A stretch of 64,000 nucleotides of DNA from positions 1,178,001 to 1,242,000 of the forward strand of contig NZ_AP022582.1 in NCBI RefSeq assembly GCF_010731595.1, given 5' to 3'. Shown here one piece after another: positions 11,582 through 20,704 of this stretch. Both the position numbers and the translations under genes were made by a program. The stretch's first letter is position 1. Each line of letters opens with the position of its first letter. Origin of the DNA: Mycobacterium seoulense (lineage in GTDB: Bacteria; Actinomycetota; Actinomycetes; Mycobacteriales; Mycobacteriaceae). The notes beneath the pieces are model-generated. The model did no database searches and was not told the origin of the DNA. It saw only the letters and a program-made list of their open reading frames with translations.

Positions 11582-12019
11582 CTACTGAACCCCGGCGTGG
11601 TCCCGCCGCTCCCGTTCCCGATACCGCACCATCTGTTCCCAGTACACCAGTGTCAGCGCCATCTGTACCGCGACGGCGGCCGCCGCGGGCAGCGCACGAC
11701 GCCGCCCGGCGGCGACGACGGCCCCCAGCGCCGCCACCGACGTCAGCGCGCTGACCACCAGGGCCGCGTCCCGTGGCCGGCGGCTGATCCACATCTCCTC
11801 GCCCAGCATCGCCCGGGTCGACCAGGCCCGCTCGTGCGCCGGCTTGCCGAAGACGAACGGGTTGACCGCCATCCACAACGCGATCCACGCCGCGTGGCTC
11901 CAGCGCCGCGTCCAGGGGGGCACCAGGATCAGCGGGGTGCTCGCCCAGCGGGTCCAGGCGCTCCACGGATTGCAGTGCCGCGCAAAGATCGCACGCCGAA
12001 TCGGCGCAACGGACGGCAC
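11582..12019 (-). CDS. Small membrane protein, DUF6653-like
   Basis: Protein of 145 aa with the look of the DUF6653 family: a Trp-rich N-terminal half (HCNPWSAWTRW, WTRRWSHAAWIALWM, NPFVFGKPAHERAW) and at least two hydrophobic segments further on (ALVVSALTSVAALGAVVAAG and AAAAVAVQMALTLVYW). Function is unknown. The GTG start at 12019 lies 6 bp after the stop of the upstream esterase gene, and the stop lies 10 bp before the next ATG, so it is an internal gene of the minus-strand operon. The frame also contains overlapping plus-strand ORFs, which lack family features and were discarded. Confidence 0.72.
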   Translation of the reverse strand: MPSVAPIRRAIFARHCNPWSAWTRWASTPLILVPPWTRRWSHAAWIALWMAVNPFVFGKPAHERAWSTRAMLGEEMWISRRPRDAALVVSALTSVAALGAVVAAGRRRALPAAAAVAVQMALTLVYWEQMVRYRERERRDHAGVQ

Positions 12020-12025
12020 CCGCGC

Positions 12026-13507
12026 CTACCGCCTGGCGGGGGAATGGTCGGCCGGTACGACGATCGGGGTGGGGAGCGCGGGCGGGGCGGCGCCGGGCAA
12101 CGCCGTCCGCGGAATTCCCGGCGTGCCCAGCCGGCCCGCCAGCCACGGCAGCGCTGTGGCGAAGACCTGGTCCGCGAACTGCCAATCGTGCCTGCCGGGC
12201 TGCGCGAGCACCGCGCAGTCGATCCCGTTGGCGCGCCCCACCGCGCACAGCGAATAGGCGGCCGCCGTCTGGTTACCGGGATCGGCGGCCGCCTCCCGGC
12301 TGGCGAGTCGGACCGCCCCGATGTCGGTGCCGCCCACCTCGCGGCGTGTCGCCGGCGTGCTGTCGGAGGAGATCGCGAACCAGCCCGCGACGTCGCTGTA
12401 GGGGCCGTGCCGGTCGATCACCGTGGTCGGGTCGAATGCCGCCCACGCGTCGGCGTTTCCGCCGAACAGCCGGGCGATGGTCTGGGCCTTGTTGCCGGCG
12501 TTCGGGTAGAAGTCGCCGGCAACGTCGACGAACGCGCTGAACATGTCGGGGTGCATGACGGTCAGGTCCACGGCGCAGGTTCCGCCCATCGACCAACCGG
12601 CGATGCCCCAGTGGGATCGATCGCGGCTGACGCCGAACTTGGACACCATGTAGGGCACCACGTCCTTGGTCAGATGATCCGCGGCGTTACCGCGGACGCC
12701 GTTGACGCATTCGGTGTCGTTGTTGAAGGCCCCGCCGGAGTCGACGAACACCAACACCGGCGCCTTGCCGTCGTGGGCGGCCGCGAAGTCGTCGATCGTC
12801 TTGACCGCGTTGCCCGCCCGGGTCCAGTCGGCGGGGGTGTTGAACTGGCCGCCGATCATCATCACCGTCGGCAGCGCCGGCGGCGGGCTGCTGGTGAACC
12901 ATTCGGGCGGCAGGTAAACCAGCTCGCCGCGGTGTTTGAAATGCGATGCGTCGGAAGGGATCACGACGGGAACCACGCTGCCGTGCGGCGGCCGCGCCCG
13001 TTTGGCGGCCATGGCGGTGACGGTGGCGGGGTCGGTCTGATCCGGCAGGGGCCCGGAGGTCAGCTGGTTCCACGCCGCCTGCACGGTGGGGAAGTAGCCC
13101 ACCCACAGGTTGAGCACCAGCGCGGCGCACAGGGCGCACAGCGGGACGGCCAGCAGCCCGGCCCCGCGGCGCCAGCCGCGAGCGCCGCGCCACCCCAGGA
13201 TCAGGACCGCGACCGCCATGCCGGTCAAGGTGATCCACACCCACAGCGCGGGCGGCGCGGGTTCTTCGGACAGGCCGCGGTCGACGATGTACCAGTGCGT
13301 CAGGTAGGCGGCGGCGGCACCCGCCAGCGCGGCGGCCGGCAACCACACCGTCCGCCACCGACGCGACCGCCAGCCGACGGCCAGCGTCAGGACCACCGCG
13401 GTCACCACCTGGATCGTGGTGGGCACCCACCCGTGCATCAGCGACGTGTGACTACTTGCCAGCAACTGCGTCATGGCTGTGGTCGTCGGCGCAATCACGG
13501 CATTCAT
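12026..13507 (-). CDS. Membrane-anchored alpha/beta hydrolase, esterase (Ag85-like fold), Rv1639c-like
   Basis: Protein of 493 aa with four N-terminal membrane helices (residues ~25-155) and an extracytoplasmic alpha/beta hydrolase domain of the esterase-D/antigen 85 type. The nucleophile elbow is GWSMGGTCA, with an upstream VFVDSGGAFNND loop, and Asp and His candidates near FVDVAGDFYPN and QPGRHDWQF. The length agrees with M. tuberculosis Rv1639c (~489 aa). By fold it could act on cell-envelope acyl esters; the substrate is unknown. It lies 77 bp downstream of lysX, whose product modifies phosphatidylglycerol, so an envelope-related shared transcript is plausible. ATG at 13507. Confidence 0.85.
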   Translation of the reverse strand: MNAVIAPTTTAMTQLLASSHTSLMHGWVPTTIQVVTAVVLTLAVGWRSRRWRTVWLPAAALAGAAAAYLTHWYIVDRGLSEEPAPPALWVWITLTGMAVAVLILGWRGARGWRRGAGLLAVPLCALCAALVLNLWVGYFPTVQAAWNQLTSGPLPDQTDPATVTAMAAKRARPPHGSVVPVVIPSDASHFKHRGELVYLPPEWFTSSPPPALPTVMMIGGQFNTPADWTRAGNAVKTIDDFAAAHDGKAPVLVFVDSGGAFNNDTECVNGVRGNAADHLTKDVVPYMVSKFGVSRDRSHWGIAGWSMGGTCAVDLTVMHPDMFSAFVDVAGDFYPNAGNKAQTIARLFGGNADAWAAFDPTTVIDRHGPYSDVAGWFAISSDSTPATRREVGGTDIGAVRLASREAAADPGNQTAAAYSLCAVGRANGIDCAVLAQPGRHDWQFADQVFATALPWLAGRLGTPGIPRTALPGAAPPALPTPIVVPADHSPARR

Positions 13508-13531
13508 TGTGATCCATTGTTAACCGGCCTG

Positions 13532-13552
13532 GAACATATTCACCGAATGTTC
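13532..13552. promoter_or_regulatory. Inverted repeat upstream of the esterase gene
   Basis: GAACAT, a 9-nt spacer, then ATGTTC form a perfect 6-bp inverted repeat 25 bp upstream of the ATG at 13507. It resembles an operator half-site pair. It does not fit the SOS box, which needs TCGAAC and a 4-nt spacer. It could give the esterase operon its own control downstream of the lysX terminator hairpin. Function is unproven. Confidence 0.3.
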
Positions 13553-13561
13553 GCGATGCGA

Positions 13562-13584
13562 CCGGCCGCGCGTCCCGCGGCCGG
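13562..13584 (-). terminator. Strong hairpin abutting the lysX stop codon
   Basis: CCGGCCGCG-CGTCC-CGCGGCCGG is a perfect 9-bp GC stem with a 5-nt loop. It begins at the first base after the lysX TAG (13587-13585, minus strand). No U-run follows, as is common for mycobacterial hairpin terminators. It may end or attenuate lysX transcription before the esterase operon, or protect the lysX mRNA 3' end. Confidence 0.6.
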
Positions 13585-16500
13585 CTAGTGCGGCTTGGCC
13601 AGCGGAAACGGCAGGGTCTCGCGGATGCTGCGGCCGGTTATGAGCATGACGAGCCGATCGATGCCCATGCCCATCCCGCCGGTGGGCGGCATGGCGTATT
13701 CCATGGCTTGCAGGAAGTCCTCGTCGAGCTCCATCGCCTCGGGGTCCCCGCCGGCGGCCAGCAGCGACTGCTCCTGCAGGCGGCGCCGCTGCTCCACCGG
13801 ATCGGTCAGCTCGCTGTAGGCGGTTCCCAGCTCCACTCCCCACGCCACCAGGTCCCACCGCTCGGCGACGCCGCGCCGGCTGCGGTGCGGCCGGGTCAGC
13901 GGCGAGACGGAGGTGGGGAAGTCGATGTAGAAGGTCGGCCGCTCGGTCCGGTCCTCGACCAGGTGCTCATAGAGCTCCAGCACCACGGCGCCGGCGTCCC
14001 ACTGCGCCCGATACGGAATGTGCGCGGCGTCGGCCAGTTTGCGCAAGGCGGACAACGGGGTGTCCGGATCGACGTGTTCCCCGAGGGCTTCGGACACCGC
14101 GTCGTGCACGGTCTTGACCGGCCAGTCGCCGGAGATGTCGACCGGTTGCAGGCGGCCGTCGGCGCCGTCACCAGGCCGCAGCACGCTCTGCTCGCCGTGG
14201 GCGGCCTCCGCCGCGTTTTGGATGAGCTCCCGGCAGCCGTCGATCCAGACCTTGTAGTCGGCGTGCGCTTGGTAGGCCTCCAGCAGGGTGAACTCCGGGT
14301 TGTGGCTGAAGTCGACGCCCTCGTTGCGGAAGGCCCGGCCCAGCTCGAACACCCGCTCGACGCCGCCGACGCACAACCGCTTGAGGTACAGCTCCGGCGC
14401 GATGCGCAGGAACAGGTCCATGTCGTAGGTGTTGATGTGGGTGACGAACGGCCGGGCGGTGGCTCCGCCGTGGATCTGCTGCAGGATCGGCGTCTCGACC
14501 TCGATGAAACCCTTGGCGAACAACGTTTCCCGCACGGAGCGCAGGACGCTGCTGCGCGCCGTGATCAGCTCGCGCGACTCCGGGTTGACCGCCAGGTCGA
14601 CGTAACGGGTCCGCACCCGCGCCTCCGGGTCGGTGAGGCCGTTCCACTTGTTCGGCAGCGGTCGCAGGCACTTACCGATCATCCGCCAGTCGCGCACGAT
14701 CAACGAGCGGGTTCCGTTCTTGGAAAACCCCATGTGCCCGGTCATCTCGATGAGGTCGCCGAGGTCGATCGCGGCGGTGAAATCCGCGGTGCGCCCACGC
14801 TCCAGGCGTGAATTGTCCAGCAGCACCTGCAATTCGCCCGACCAGTCCCGCAGCTGGGCGAACAACACCCCGCCGTAGTCGCGTATCCGCAGGATCCGGC
14901 CCGACACGGAGATTGGTTCCTGGTCGTCGGCTTCCAGCGCGCGGGCGACGGTGTGGCTGGGCGGAGACCCCACCGGGTAGGCGTCAATGCCCTTGCGCCG
15001 CAGTATCTTCAGCTTGGCCAGGCGCACCCGCACCTGCTCGGGCAGGCGGGCCCTCGACTCTTCCAGCTCCGCGTCGTCGCGTCGCTGCTGCAACTCGCTG
15101 ACGTCCGGCGCCGACCCGTCGTGGTGCAGCAGGCCCGACTCCACCAGCCTGGACGGCACGGCGGGGTGATGACCGGTGTGCACCCGGTCGCGCCGGGTGA
15201 ACGGCAGCACCAGGAAGCCCTCCGCGATCACCGAGGCGACGCCGACCCGGGGAATCAGGCGCGCGTCCTCGTAGCAGGCGTAGCGCGGAACCCATTCGGG
15301 TTGGTACTTCATGTTCGAGCGGTACAGCGTCTCCAGCTGCCACCACCGCGAGAAGAACAGCAACAGCCCTCGCCACAACCGGGCGACCGGTCCGGCGCCC
15401 AGCTGGGCGCCCTGTTCGAACGCCGAGCGGAACATCGCGAAGTTCAGTGAAATGCGGCTGATGCCAAGGGTTTCGGCGGTCAGGGCGAGCTCGCTGACCA
15501 TGAGCTCGATGGTGCCGTTGGGGGACTGCGGGGAGCGGCGCATCAAATCCAGGGAGACGCCGGTGGTTCCCCACGGAACCAGCGACAGCATCGCCGCGAC
15601 CGCGCCGTCGCGGTCCAACGCCTCGACCAGCAGGCAATCGCCGTCCGCCGGGTCGCCGAGCCGGCCCAGCGCCATGGAGAAGCCGCGCTCGGTCTGGGTG
15701 TCGCGCCAGGCGTCCGCACGGGCGATGGTCTCGGCCATCTCCTCGGCCGAGATGTCGCGGTGCCGCCGGATGCGCAAGGTCAGCCCGGCCCGGCGGGCCC
15801 GGGTCACGGCCTGGCGCACCCCGCGCATGTCGGGGCCGGACAGGCGGAAGTCGGCGGTTCGCAGAATCGCCTCGTCGCCCAGCTCGAGCGCGTTGAGCCC
15901 GGCTTCCCGATACACCCGCGCCCCTTGCGTGCTGGCCCCCATGACGCCCGGCGCCCAGCCGTAGCTCTGGCACAACCCCAGCCAGGCGTCGATGGCCTGG
16001 GGCCAGGCCCGCGGGTCGCCGATCGGGTCGCCGCTGGCCAGGCAGACCCCGACTTCGACGCGGTAGGTGATGGCGGCGCGACCGCTCTGGGCGAACACCA
16101 CCGACTTGTCGCGGCGGGTGGCGAAGTAACCGAGCGAGTCGTTCTTGCCGTACAGCTCGAGGAGCCCACGGATGGCCGACTCGTCCTCACCGGTCAGCGC
16201 GTTCTCCGCGCGCTGGGACTGGAAGAGCACGATGGTCGCCAGGATCAGCGCCAATGCGCCGAAGAGGCCGAAGATCGCGTTGAGGAAGACGTGCGGCTTG
16301 CCGGTGAACAGGTCCGGGTCGGCCAGGGCGAACCCGACGACCCGGTTGGCCACGTAGGGCAGGCGGTCCGGGCGGGCCAGCGTTCCCGGCCACAACTCCA
16401 CCATTCCCCAGGACAACAGGATTCCGACCACGTCCCCGGCGACCAGCACCGCGGCCGCCTTGACCAGGGCGCCCTTGCGGACCTTCGCCCAGAACTCCCG

Positions 16501-16926
16501 GTAGGCCAGCACCAGCAGGACGATCGCGACGATGTGCACCGCGAACCCGAGGTTTTCCCCGAAGGTTTCGGCCGCGGTGTTGTCGCCCGCGGCCATGTCG
16601 GCGGCGTTCAACCCCGCGGCGATGATCATCTGGCCCAGTAACACCAGCCAGGCGATCCGTTTCCGGGCGGTCAGGGCCCCGGCCAGCAACGCCAGCACGA
16701 ACGACCAGGCGATGCTCGTGTCGGGGAAGTTGAACAGGTAGTCGTTGATGAACTCGCGCGGGACCTTGATCAGCCACCGGATCGCGGGCGACACGCTGGC
16801 CACCAGCGACACCGTGGCGATGACGCCCACGATCCACCCGGCCGCCGCCGGCACCCAGCGATACCGGGAATGCGACCGTCCGCGGGGTCCCGAACGGGAC
16901 CCCGACCGTGATGAAGCGAGTGTCAC
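13585..16926 (-). CDS. lysX: LysX, lysyl-tRNA synthetase fused to lysylphosphatidylglycerol synthase
   Basis: Two-function membrane protein. The N-terminal membrane domain (first ~250 residues, six or more hydrophobic helices) and the following DUF2156 transferase domain ([38 protein letters not shown]) put lysine on phosphatidylglycerol. The C-terminal class II LysRS charges tRNA-Lys and has an OB fold ([14 protein letters not shown]), motif 2 ([14 protein letters not shown]) and motif 3 ([15 protein letters not shown]). In M. tuberculosis, LysX gives resistance to cationic peptides. From GTG 16926 the product is 1113 aa. The ORF extends to a TTG at 16989 (1134 aa), and the M. tuberculosis protein has similar residues (ISSRSVTL) upstream, so the longer start cannot be excluded. 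It is divergent from the infC operon. Confidence 0.95.
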   Translation of the reverse strand: MTLASSRSGSRSGPRGRSHSRYRWVPAAAGWIVGVIATVSLVASVSPAIRWLIKVPREFINDYLFNFPDTSIAWSFVLALLAGALTARKRIAWLVLLGQMIIAAGLNAADMAAGDNTAAETFGENLGFAVHIVAIVLLVLAYREFWAKVRKGALVKAAAVLVAGDVVGILLSWGMVELWPGTLARPDRLPYVANRVVGFALADPDLFTGKPHVFLNAIFGLFGALALILATIVLFQSQRAENALTGEDESAIRGLLELYGKNDSLGYFATRRDKSVVFAQSGRAAITYRVEVGVCLASGDPIGDPRAWPQAIDAWLGLCQSYGWAPGVMGASTQGARVYREAGLNALELGDEAILRTADFRLSGPDMRGVRQAVTRARRAGLTLRIRRHRDISAEEMAETIARADAWRDTQTERGFSMALGRLGDPADGDCLLVEALDRDGAVAAMLSLVPWGTTGVSLDLMRRSPQSPNGTIELMVSELALTAETLGISRISLNFAMFRSAFEQGAQLGAGPVARLWRGLLLFFSRWWQLETLYRSNMKYQPEWVPRYACYEDARLIPRVGVASVIAEGFLVLPFTRRDRVHTGHHPAVPSRLVESGLLHHDGSAPDVSELQQRRDDAELEESRARLPEQVRVRLAKLKILRRKGIDAYPVGSPPSHTVARALEADDQEPISVSGRILRIRDYGGVLFAQLRDWSGELQVLLDNSRLERGRTADFTAAIDLGDLIEMTGHMGFSKNGTRSLIVRDWRMIGKCLRPLPNKWNGLTDPEARVRTRYVDLAVNPESRELITARSSVLRSVRETLFAKGFIEVETPILQQIHGGATARPFVTHINTYDMDLFLRIAPELYLKRLCVGGVERVFELGRAFRNEGVDFSHNPEFTLLEAYQAHADYKVWIDGCRELIQNAAEAAHGEQSVLRPGDGADGRLQPVDISGDWPVKTVHDAVSEALGEHVDPDTPLSALRKLADAAHIPYRAQWDAGAVVLELYEHLVEDRTERPTFYIDFPTSVSPLTRPHRSRRGVAERWDLVAWGVELGTAYSELTDPVEQRRRLQEQSLLAAGGDPEAMELDEDFLQAMEYAMPPTGGMGMGIDRLVMLITGRSIRETLPFPLAKPH

Positions 16927-17071
16927 AGACCGCGAGGATATGCCCTCAGTCCGTGAAAAGCTTGACGAAGCGCTAAGAGCGGCCGGCAAGATTCGTCCGG
17001 TCGCGCACGCGTGCCGGTGCGCGCGGGACGAGGCGCCGGAGGCGAAGTACGAAAAGGCGTCCCGTGGCTGC

Positions 17072-17369
17072 TAAACTAGCGTTCGCGACCATCCCGGCGA
17101 AGGCCAGGAACAGTTAAGTGGAGTCCCACTCCCACCGCGAGCCACGAGAATCTTCAAGGCTTTGCGGTCCGGTCACAGGCATCGCGCATGTCTGTTCCGC
17201 GGGCGACGCGGGCGGCTTGACCAATGGCAAGCCGTGATCGGTCGGCATTGGGCCCTGCTATTGCAGGGCTTTTCTGCTGGTGGTGTGGTGTTTCCGCCGC
17301 TGAATCCGAATCGGACCCAGGCCCTGGCCGCCGCTGCAGGACACGTGTAAGCCCAACAAGGGAGGCCCC
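17072..17369 (+). promoter_or_regulatory. Long leader of the infC-rpmI-rplT operon
   Basis: About 440 bp separate lysX and infC. TAAACT at 17072-17077 is a TANNNT-type -10 candidate without a good -35. If used, it gives a leader of nearly 290 nt carrying the hairpin-plus-U-run described separately and ending in the ribosome site AAGGGAGG at 17358-17365. An out-of-frame ATG ORF (17224-17424) crosses the hairpin and overlaps the infC start; it lacks a good ribosome site and is not called as a gene. Long regulated leaders are usual for infC-rpmI-rplT operons, where L20 or IF3 feeds back on translation. The mechanism here is inferred. Confidence 0.45.
17252..17275 (+). terminator. Intrinsic terminator-like attenuator in the infC leader
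   Basis: GCCCTGC (17252-17258), loop TATT, GCAGGGC (17263-17269) form a perfect 7-bp stem with a tetraloop, followed at once by TTTTCT (17270-17275). This is a canonical factor-independent terminator shape, uncommon in mycobacteria, placed about 100 nt before the infC start inside the presumed leader. Premature termination or attenuation of the translation operon is the simplest reading. Confidence 0.65.
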
Positions 17370-17978
<609 letters not shown>

Positions 17979-18022
17979 CCCGGCACGACACGGAAGAACT
18001 CGAGAGCAGAAGTAGAGGAAAC

Positions 18023-18217
18023 ATGCCCAAGGCCAAGACCCACAGCGGGGCTTCGAAGCGGTTCCGGCGCACCGGAACCGGCAAGATCGTCCGCCAGAAA
18101 GCCAACCGCCGGCACCTGTTGGAGCACAAGCCGTCGACCCGGACCCGGCGTCTGGAAGGCCGCACCACCGTGGCGGCCAACGACACCAAGCGGATCAACA
18201 AGCTGCTGAACGGCTGA
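18023..18217 (+). CDS. rpmI: 50S ribosomal protein L35
   Basis: Ribosomal protein L35 of 64 aa, highly basic, beginning [21 protein letters not shown] and containing the typical [21 protein letters not shown] stretch in the middle. It binds 23S rRNA in the large subunit. ATG at 18023 follows a purine-rich segment (AGTAGAGGAAAC). It lies 44 bp after infC and 63 bp before rplT, the usual order of the IF3-L35-L20 operon. Confidence 0.97.
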   Translation: MPKAKTHSGASKRFRRTGTGKIVRQKANRRHLLEHKPSTRTRRLEGRTTVAANDTKRINKLLNG

Positions 18218-18222
18218 CCATC

Positions 18223-18244
18223 GCGCCGGACCCGGTGCCGGCGC
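18223..18244 (+). promoter_or_regulatory. Hairpin between rpmI and rplT
   Basis: GCGCCGG, 8-nt loop ACCCGGTG, CCGGCGC form a perfect 7-bp GC stem in the 63-bp gap between the L35 stop and the L20 start. It has no U-run. It could stabilise or partly terminate the message, or be a site for L20 feedback, which in other bacteria acts on this operon. Evidence is structural only. Confidence 0.35.
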
Positions 18245-18280
18245 CCCACCATTGACTTTTCAACGAGAGTAGGAACACCC

Positions 18281-18676
18281 ATGGCACGCGTGAAGCGGGC
18301 GGTCAACGCCCACAAGAAGAGGCGCAGCATCCTCAAGGCCTCGAAGGGCTATCGCGGCCAGCGATCGCGGCTCTACCGCAAAGCCAAAGAGCAGCAGCTG
18401 CATTCGCTGAACTACGCCTACCGCGACCGCCGCGCGCGTAAGGGCGAGTTCCGGAAGCTGTGGATCTCGCGGATCAACGCGGCCGCGCGCGCCAACGACA
18501 TCACCTACAACCGGCTGATCCAGGGCCTCAAGGCCGCGGGCGTCGAGGTGGACCGCAAGAACCTCGCCGACATCGCGATCACCGATCCCGCGGCGTTCAC
18601 GGCGCTGGTCGACGTCGCGCGGGCCGCGCTGCCCGAGGACGTCAACGCCCCCTCGGATTCCGGAGAGGCCGCCTAG
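18281..18676 (+). CDS. rplT: 50S ribosomal protein L20
   Basis: Ribosomal protein L20 of 131 aa, an early 23S rRNA-binding assembly protein and, in several bacteria, the translational repressor of its own operon. The sequence opens [19 protein letters not shown] and includes the conserved [16 protein letters not shown] and [20 protein letters not shown] blocks. The C-terminus ([13 protein letters not shown]) is a short acidic tail. ATG at 18281 is preceded by ACGAGAGTAGGAAC. Its TAG stop lies in the same reading frame as tsnR, which resumes after one CCC codon. Confidence 0.97.
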   Translation: MARVKRAVNAHKKRRSILKASKGYRGQRSRLYRKAKEQQLHSLNYAYRDRRARKGEFRKLWISRINAAARANDITYNRLIQGLKAAGVEVDRKNLADIAITDPAAFTALVDVARAALPEDVNAPSDSGEAA

Positions 18677-18679
18677 CCC

Positions 18680-19471
18680 CTGCTGACCGAACGATCGGCC
18701 CGGGTCGCCGCGGCGGTCAAACTGCATCGCCACGTCGGTCGACGCCGGGCGGGGCGATTCCTCGCCGAAGGTCCCAACCTGGTCGAGGCGGCCGCCGCCC
18801 GCGGTCTCGTCCGCGACGTCTTCGTCACCGAAGCCGCCGGCGAGCGGTATGCGTCTTTGCTTGGTGCGCAAGCAGTTCCGGTGCATCTGGTCAACGAGCG
18901 GGCCGCGAAGGCGCTGTCCGACACCGTCACCCCCACCGGGCTGGTGGCGGTCTGCGAAATGCCGGCGACCCGGCTGGCGGACGTGCTGGCCGGTTCGCCC
19001 CGGCTGATCGCGGTCGCCGTCGAGATCAGCGAGCCGGGCAATGCCGGCACCCTCATCCGCATCGCCGACGCGATGGGCGCGCACGGTGTGATCCTCGGCG
19101 GCCACAGCGTCGACCCGTACAACGGCAAGTGCCTGCGCGCCTCGACCGGCAGCATCTTCTCCATTCCGGTGGTCGCCGCGCCCGACACGGCCGCCGCGCT
19201 GGATGCGGTTCGCGACGCCGGGCTGCGGGTGCTGGCCGGCACGGTGGACGGCGAGACGCGCCTCGACGAGGCCGGCCCGCTGCTCGCCAGGCCGACCGCC
19301 TGGCTGTTCGGGCCCGAATCGCAAGGCCTGCCAAGGCACATCGCGGGGGCGGCGGACCACCGGGTGCGCATCCCGATGTCCGGCGGTGCGGAAAGCCTGA
19401 ACGTGGCCTCCGCCGCGGCCATCTGCCTCTACCAGAGCGCCCTGGCGCTGGGCACGTTCAAGCGGCCCTGA
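18680..19471 (+). CDS. tsnR: TrmH/SpoU-family rRNA methyltransferase, apparent CTG start
   Basis: SAM-dependent 2'-O-ribose methyltransferase of the SPOUT class, annotated in M. tuberculosis as TsnR (thiostrepton-resistance-type 23S rRNA methylase). Motif 1 NAGTLIRIADAMGAHGVIL, motif 2 LFGPESQGLP and motif 3 IPMSGGAESLNVASA form the knotted SAM site. The N-terminal substrate domain (TERSARVAAAVKLHRHVG, then GRRRAGRFLAEGPNLVEA) begins right after two CTG codons at 18680 and 18683. No ATG, GTG or TTG occurs in frame before the TTG at 18857, which would delete that domain. GGAGAGG at 18662-18668 precedes the CTGs, so a CTG start is inferred, giving 263 aa (M. tuberculosis ~260). The 3' end overlaps the convergent DUF2236 gene by 14 bp. 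Confidence 0.88.
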   Translation: MLTERSARVAAAVKLHRHVGRRRAGRFLAEGPNLVEAAAARGLVRDVFVTEAAGERYASLLGAQAVPVHLVNERAAKALSDTVTPTGLVAVCEMPATRLADVLAGSPRLIAVAVEISEPGNAGTLIRIADAMGAHGVILGGHSVDPYNGKCLRASTGSIFSIPVVAAPDTAAALDAVRDAGLRVLAGTVDGETRLDEAGPLLARPTAWLFGPESQGLPRHIAGAADHRVRIPMSGGAESLNVASAAAICLYQSALALGTFKRP

Positions 19472-20513
19472 CGCGCGCCCGGGCGGGCCGCAGCCCCGCC
19501 AGCGACAGCGTCCCGTGCACCAGCGAGCCTGCCCGCTCCATGAGCGCCTTCGCGGGGTCGAGCGGCGATCGGGGAGCGAGGCGGGAACGGGGAGGGAAAT
19601 AGTGCATGGGCAGCCCGCGGCGGTCGCGGGGCGGCGCCATGAACGTCGGCGCCTCCACCAGCGGCGCGTCGCTGGGCAGCCGGCCCTCGGCGCGGCGGTA
19701 GGCGGCCAGCGCGCGCGGGTGCAGCCGGATCTCGTCGGGAACCGCCAGGAAGGCCAGTTCGACGAGCTTGCCGAACAGGCGCAGCAGCACCTCGTCGCCC
19801 GGCGTCCAGCGCATGCCGGCCTTCTCGCGGACGGCGGGCTCGAACAGGCCCGCGGCGATCCAGCGCTGGCCGGCGACCAGCGGCCTGAACATCTGGTCCC
19901 AGACCGGCGTGGGCATCAACACGAATTTCGGTTTGGGGATCCGGATTTGGAAGATGTCCAGCGTCGCGCGGTTGATTTCCAGCTCCTCGCGGCACACCCG
20001 GTCCCAGTACTCCTGAAACTCCTCCCAGGAGCCGGGCACCGGCCGCATGCTCATCCCGTACATCCGGTACCACCGCACGTGCTCGTCGAACAGCTGGCGC
20101 TTCTCGGCCTCCGTCAGGCCCCCGCAGAAGTACTCGGCCACCTTGATCACCAGCATGAAGAAGGTGGCGTGCGCCCAGTAGAACGTTTCCGGATTCAGCG
20201 CGTGATAGCGGCGCCCGGACGCGTCCACGCCCTTGATGGTGTGGTGGTAGCTCTTGATCTGCCGCCCCGTCACCGCGGCCCGGTCACCGTCGTAGACGAC
20301 GCCCATGATCGGGTACACCGAGCGGGCCACCCGCTGCAGGGGCTCGCGCAGCAGGATCGAATGCTCCTCGACGCCCGCCCCCAGCTCCGGATACATGTTC
20401 TGGATCGCGCCGATCCATACGCCCATCATTCCGGTGCGCAGATCGCCAAAGTACTTCCAGGTCAGGGAATCTGGTCCGAGCGGATCGTCGGACGTCGCGG
20501 GAATGGCAGTCAT
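19458..20513 (-). CDS. DUF2236 (MpaB/Lcp-type) putative oxygenase, Rv1645c-like
   Basis: Protein of 351 aa, the same length as M. tuberculosis Rv1645c, from the DUF2236 family. Some members of this family (latex-clearing protein, MpaB') are haem enzymes that oxidise lipids or rubber. Conserved features visible are GVWIGAIQNMYPELGAGVEEHS near residue 40, YHALNPETFYWAHATFF with a candidate His near residue 115, and MYGMSMRPVPGSWEEFQEYW. There is no signal peptide, so it is probably cytosolic or peripheral. ATG at 20513 has GGAGG nearby and a good promoter overlapped by a palindrome just upstream. Its 3' end overlaps tsnR by 14 bp in convergent orientation. Confidence 0.83.
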   Translation of the reverse strand: MTAIPATSDDPLGPDSLTWKYFGDLRTGMMGVWIGAIQNMYPELGAGVEEHSILLREPLQRVARSVYPIMGVVYDGDRAAVTGRQIKSYHHTIKGVDASGRRYHALNPETFYWAHATFFMLVIKVAEYFCGGLTEAEKRQLFDEHVRWYRMYGMSMRPVPGSWEEFQEYWDRVCREELEINRATLDIFQIRIPKPKFVLMPTPVWDQMFRPLVAGQRWIAAGLFEPAVREKAGMRWTPGDEVLLRLFGKLVELAFLAVPDEIRLHPRALAAYRRAEGRLPSDAPLVEAPTFMAPPRDRRGLPMHYFPPRSRLAPRSPLDPAKALMERAGSLVHGTLSLAGLRPARARVRAA

Positions 20514-20530
20514 CTCGGCCTCCTGCGCTC

Positions 20531-20559
20531 ACGATAACTTTGACAACGTGCGTTGTCTA
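20531..20559 (-). promoter_or_regulatory. Promoter of the DUF2236 gene with overlapping palindromic operator
   Basis: On the minus strand a -35 TAGACA (20559-20554) and a -10 TATCGT (20536-20531) are separated by exactly 17 bp, followed by GGAGG and the ATG at 20513. A perfect 16-bp palindrome GACAACG-TG-CGTTGTC (20542-20557) covers the spacer and part of the -35 box. That is the classic position for a dimeric repressor such as a TetR-family protein. No regulator gene is adjacent in the window. Confidence 0.6.
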
Positions 20560-20704
20560 CGATTTCGCCCCTGCGCGCCCGCGGCTGTTATCGAGCATCC
20601 ACAGCGGCGTGGCGCCGCCGTGATCAGGCGATATCGTGCGAGCTGTGACACAAACCGCGCGGCGTTGATTGCCCGCCTCCGGCGGGAGGAAATAACCTGG
20701 CCGG

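Noticed and set aside
20540..20568. Plus-strand promoter beginning with a perfect TTGACA
   Set aside because: No acceptable -10 (TTTCGC) at the right distance. The minus-strand promoter on the same palindrome is better.
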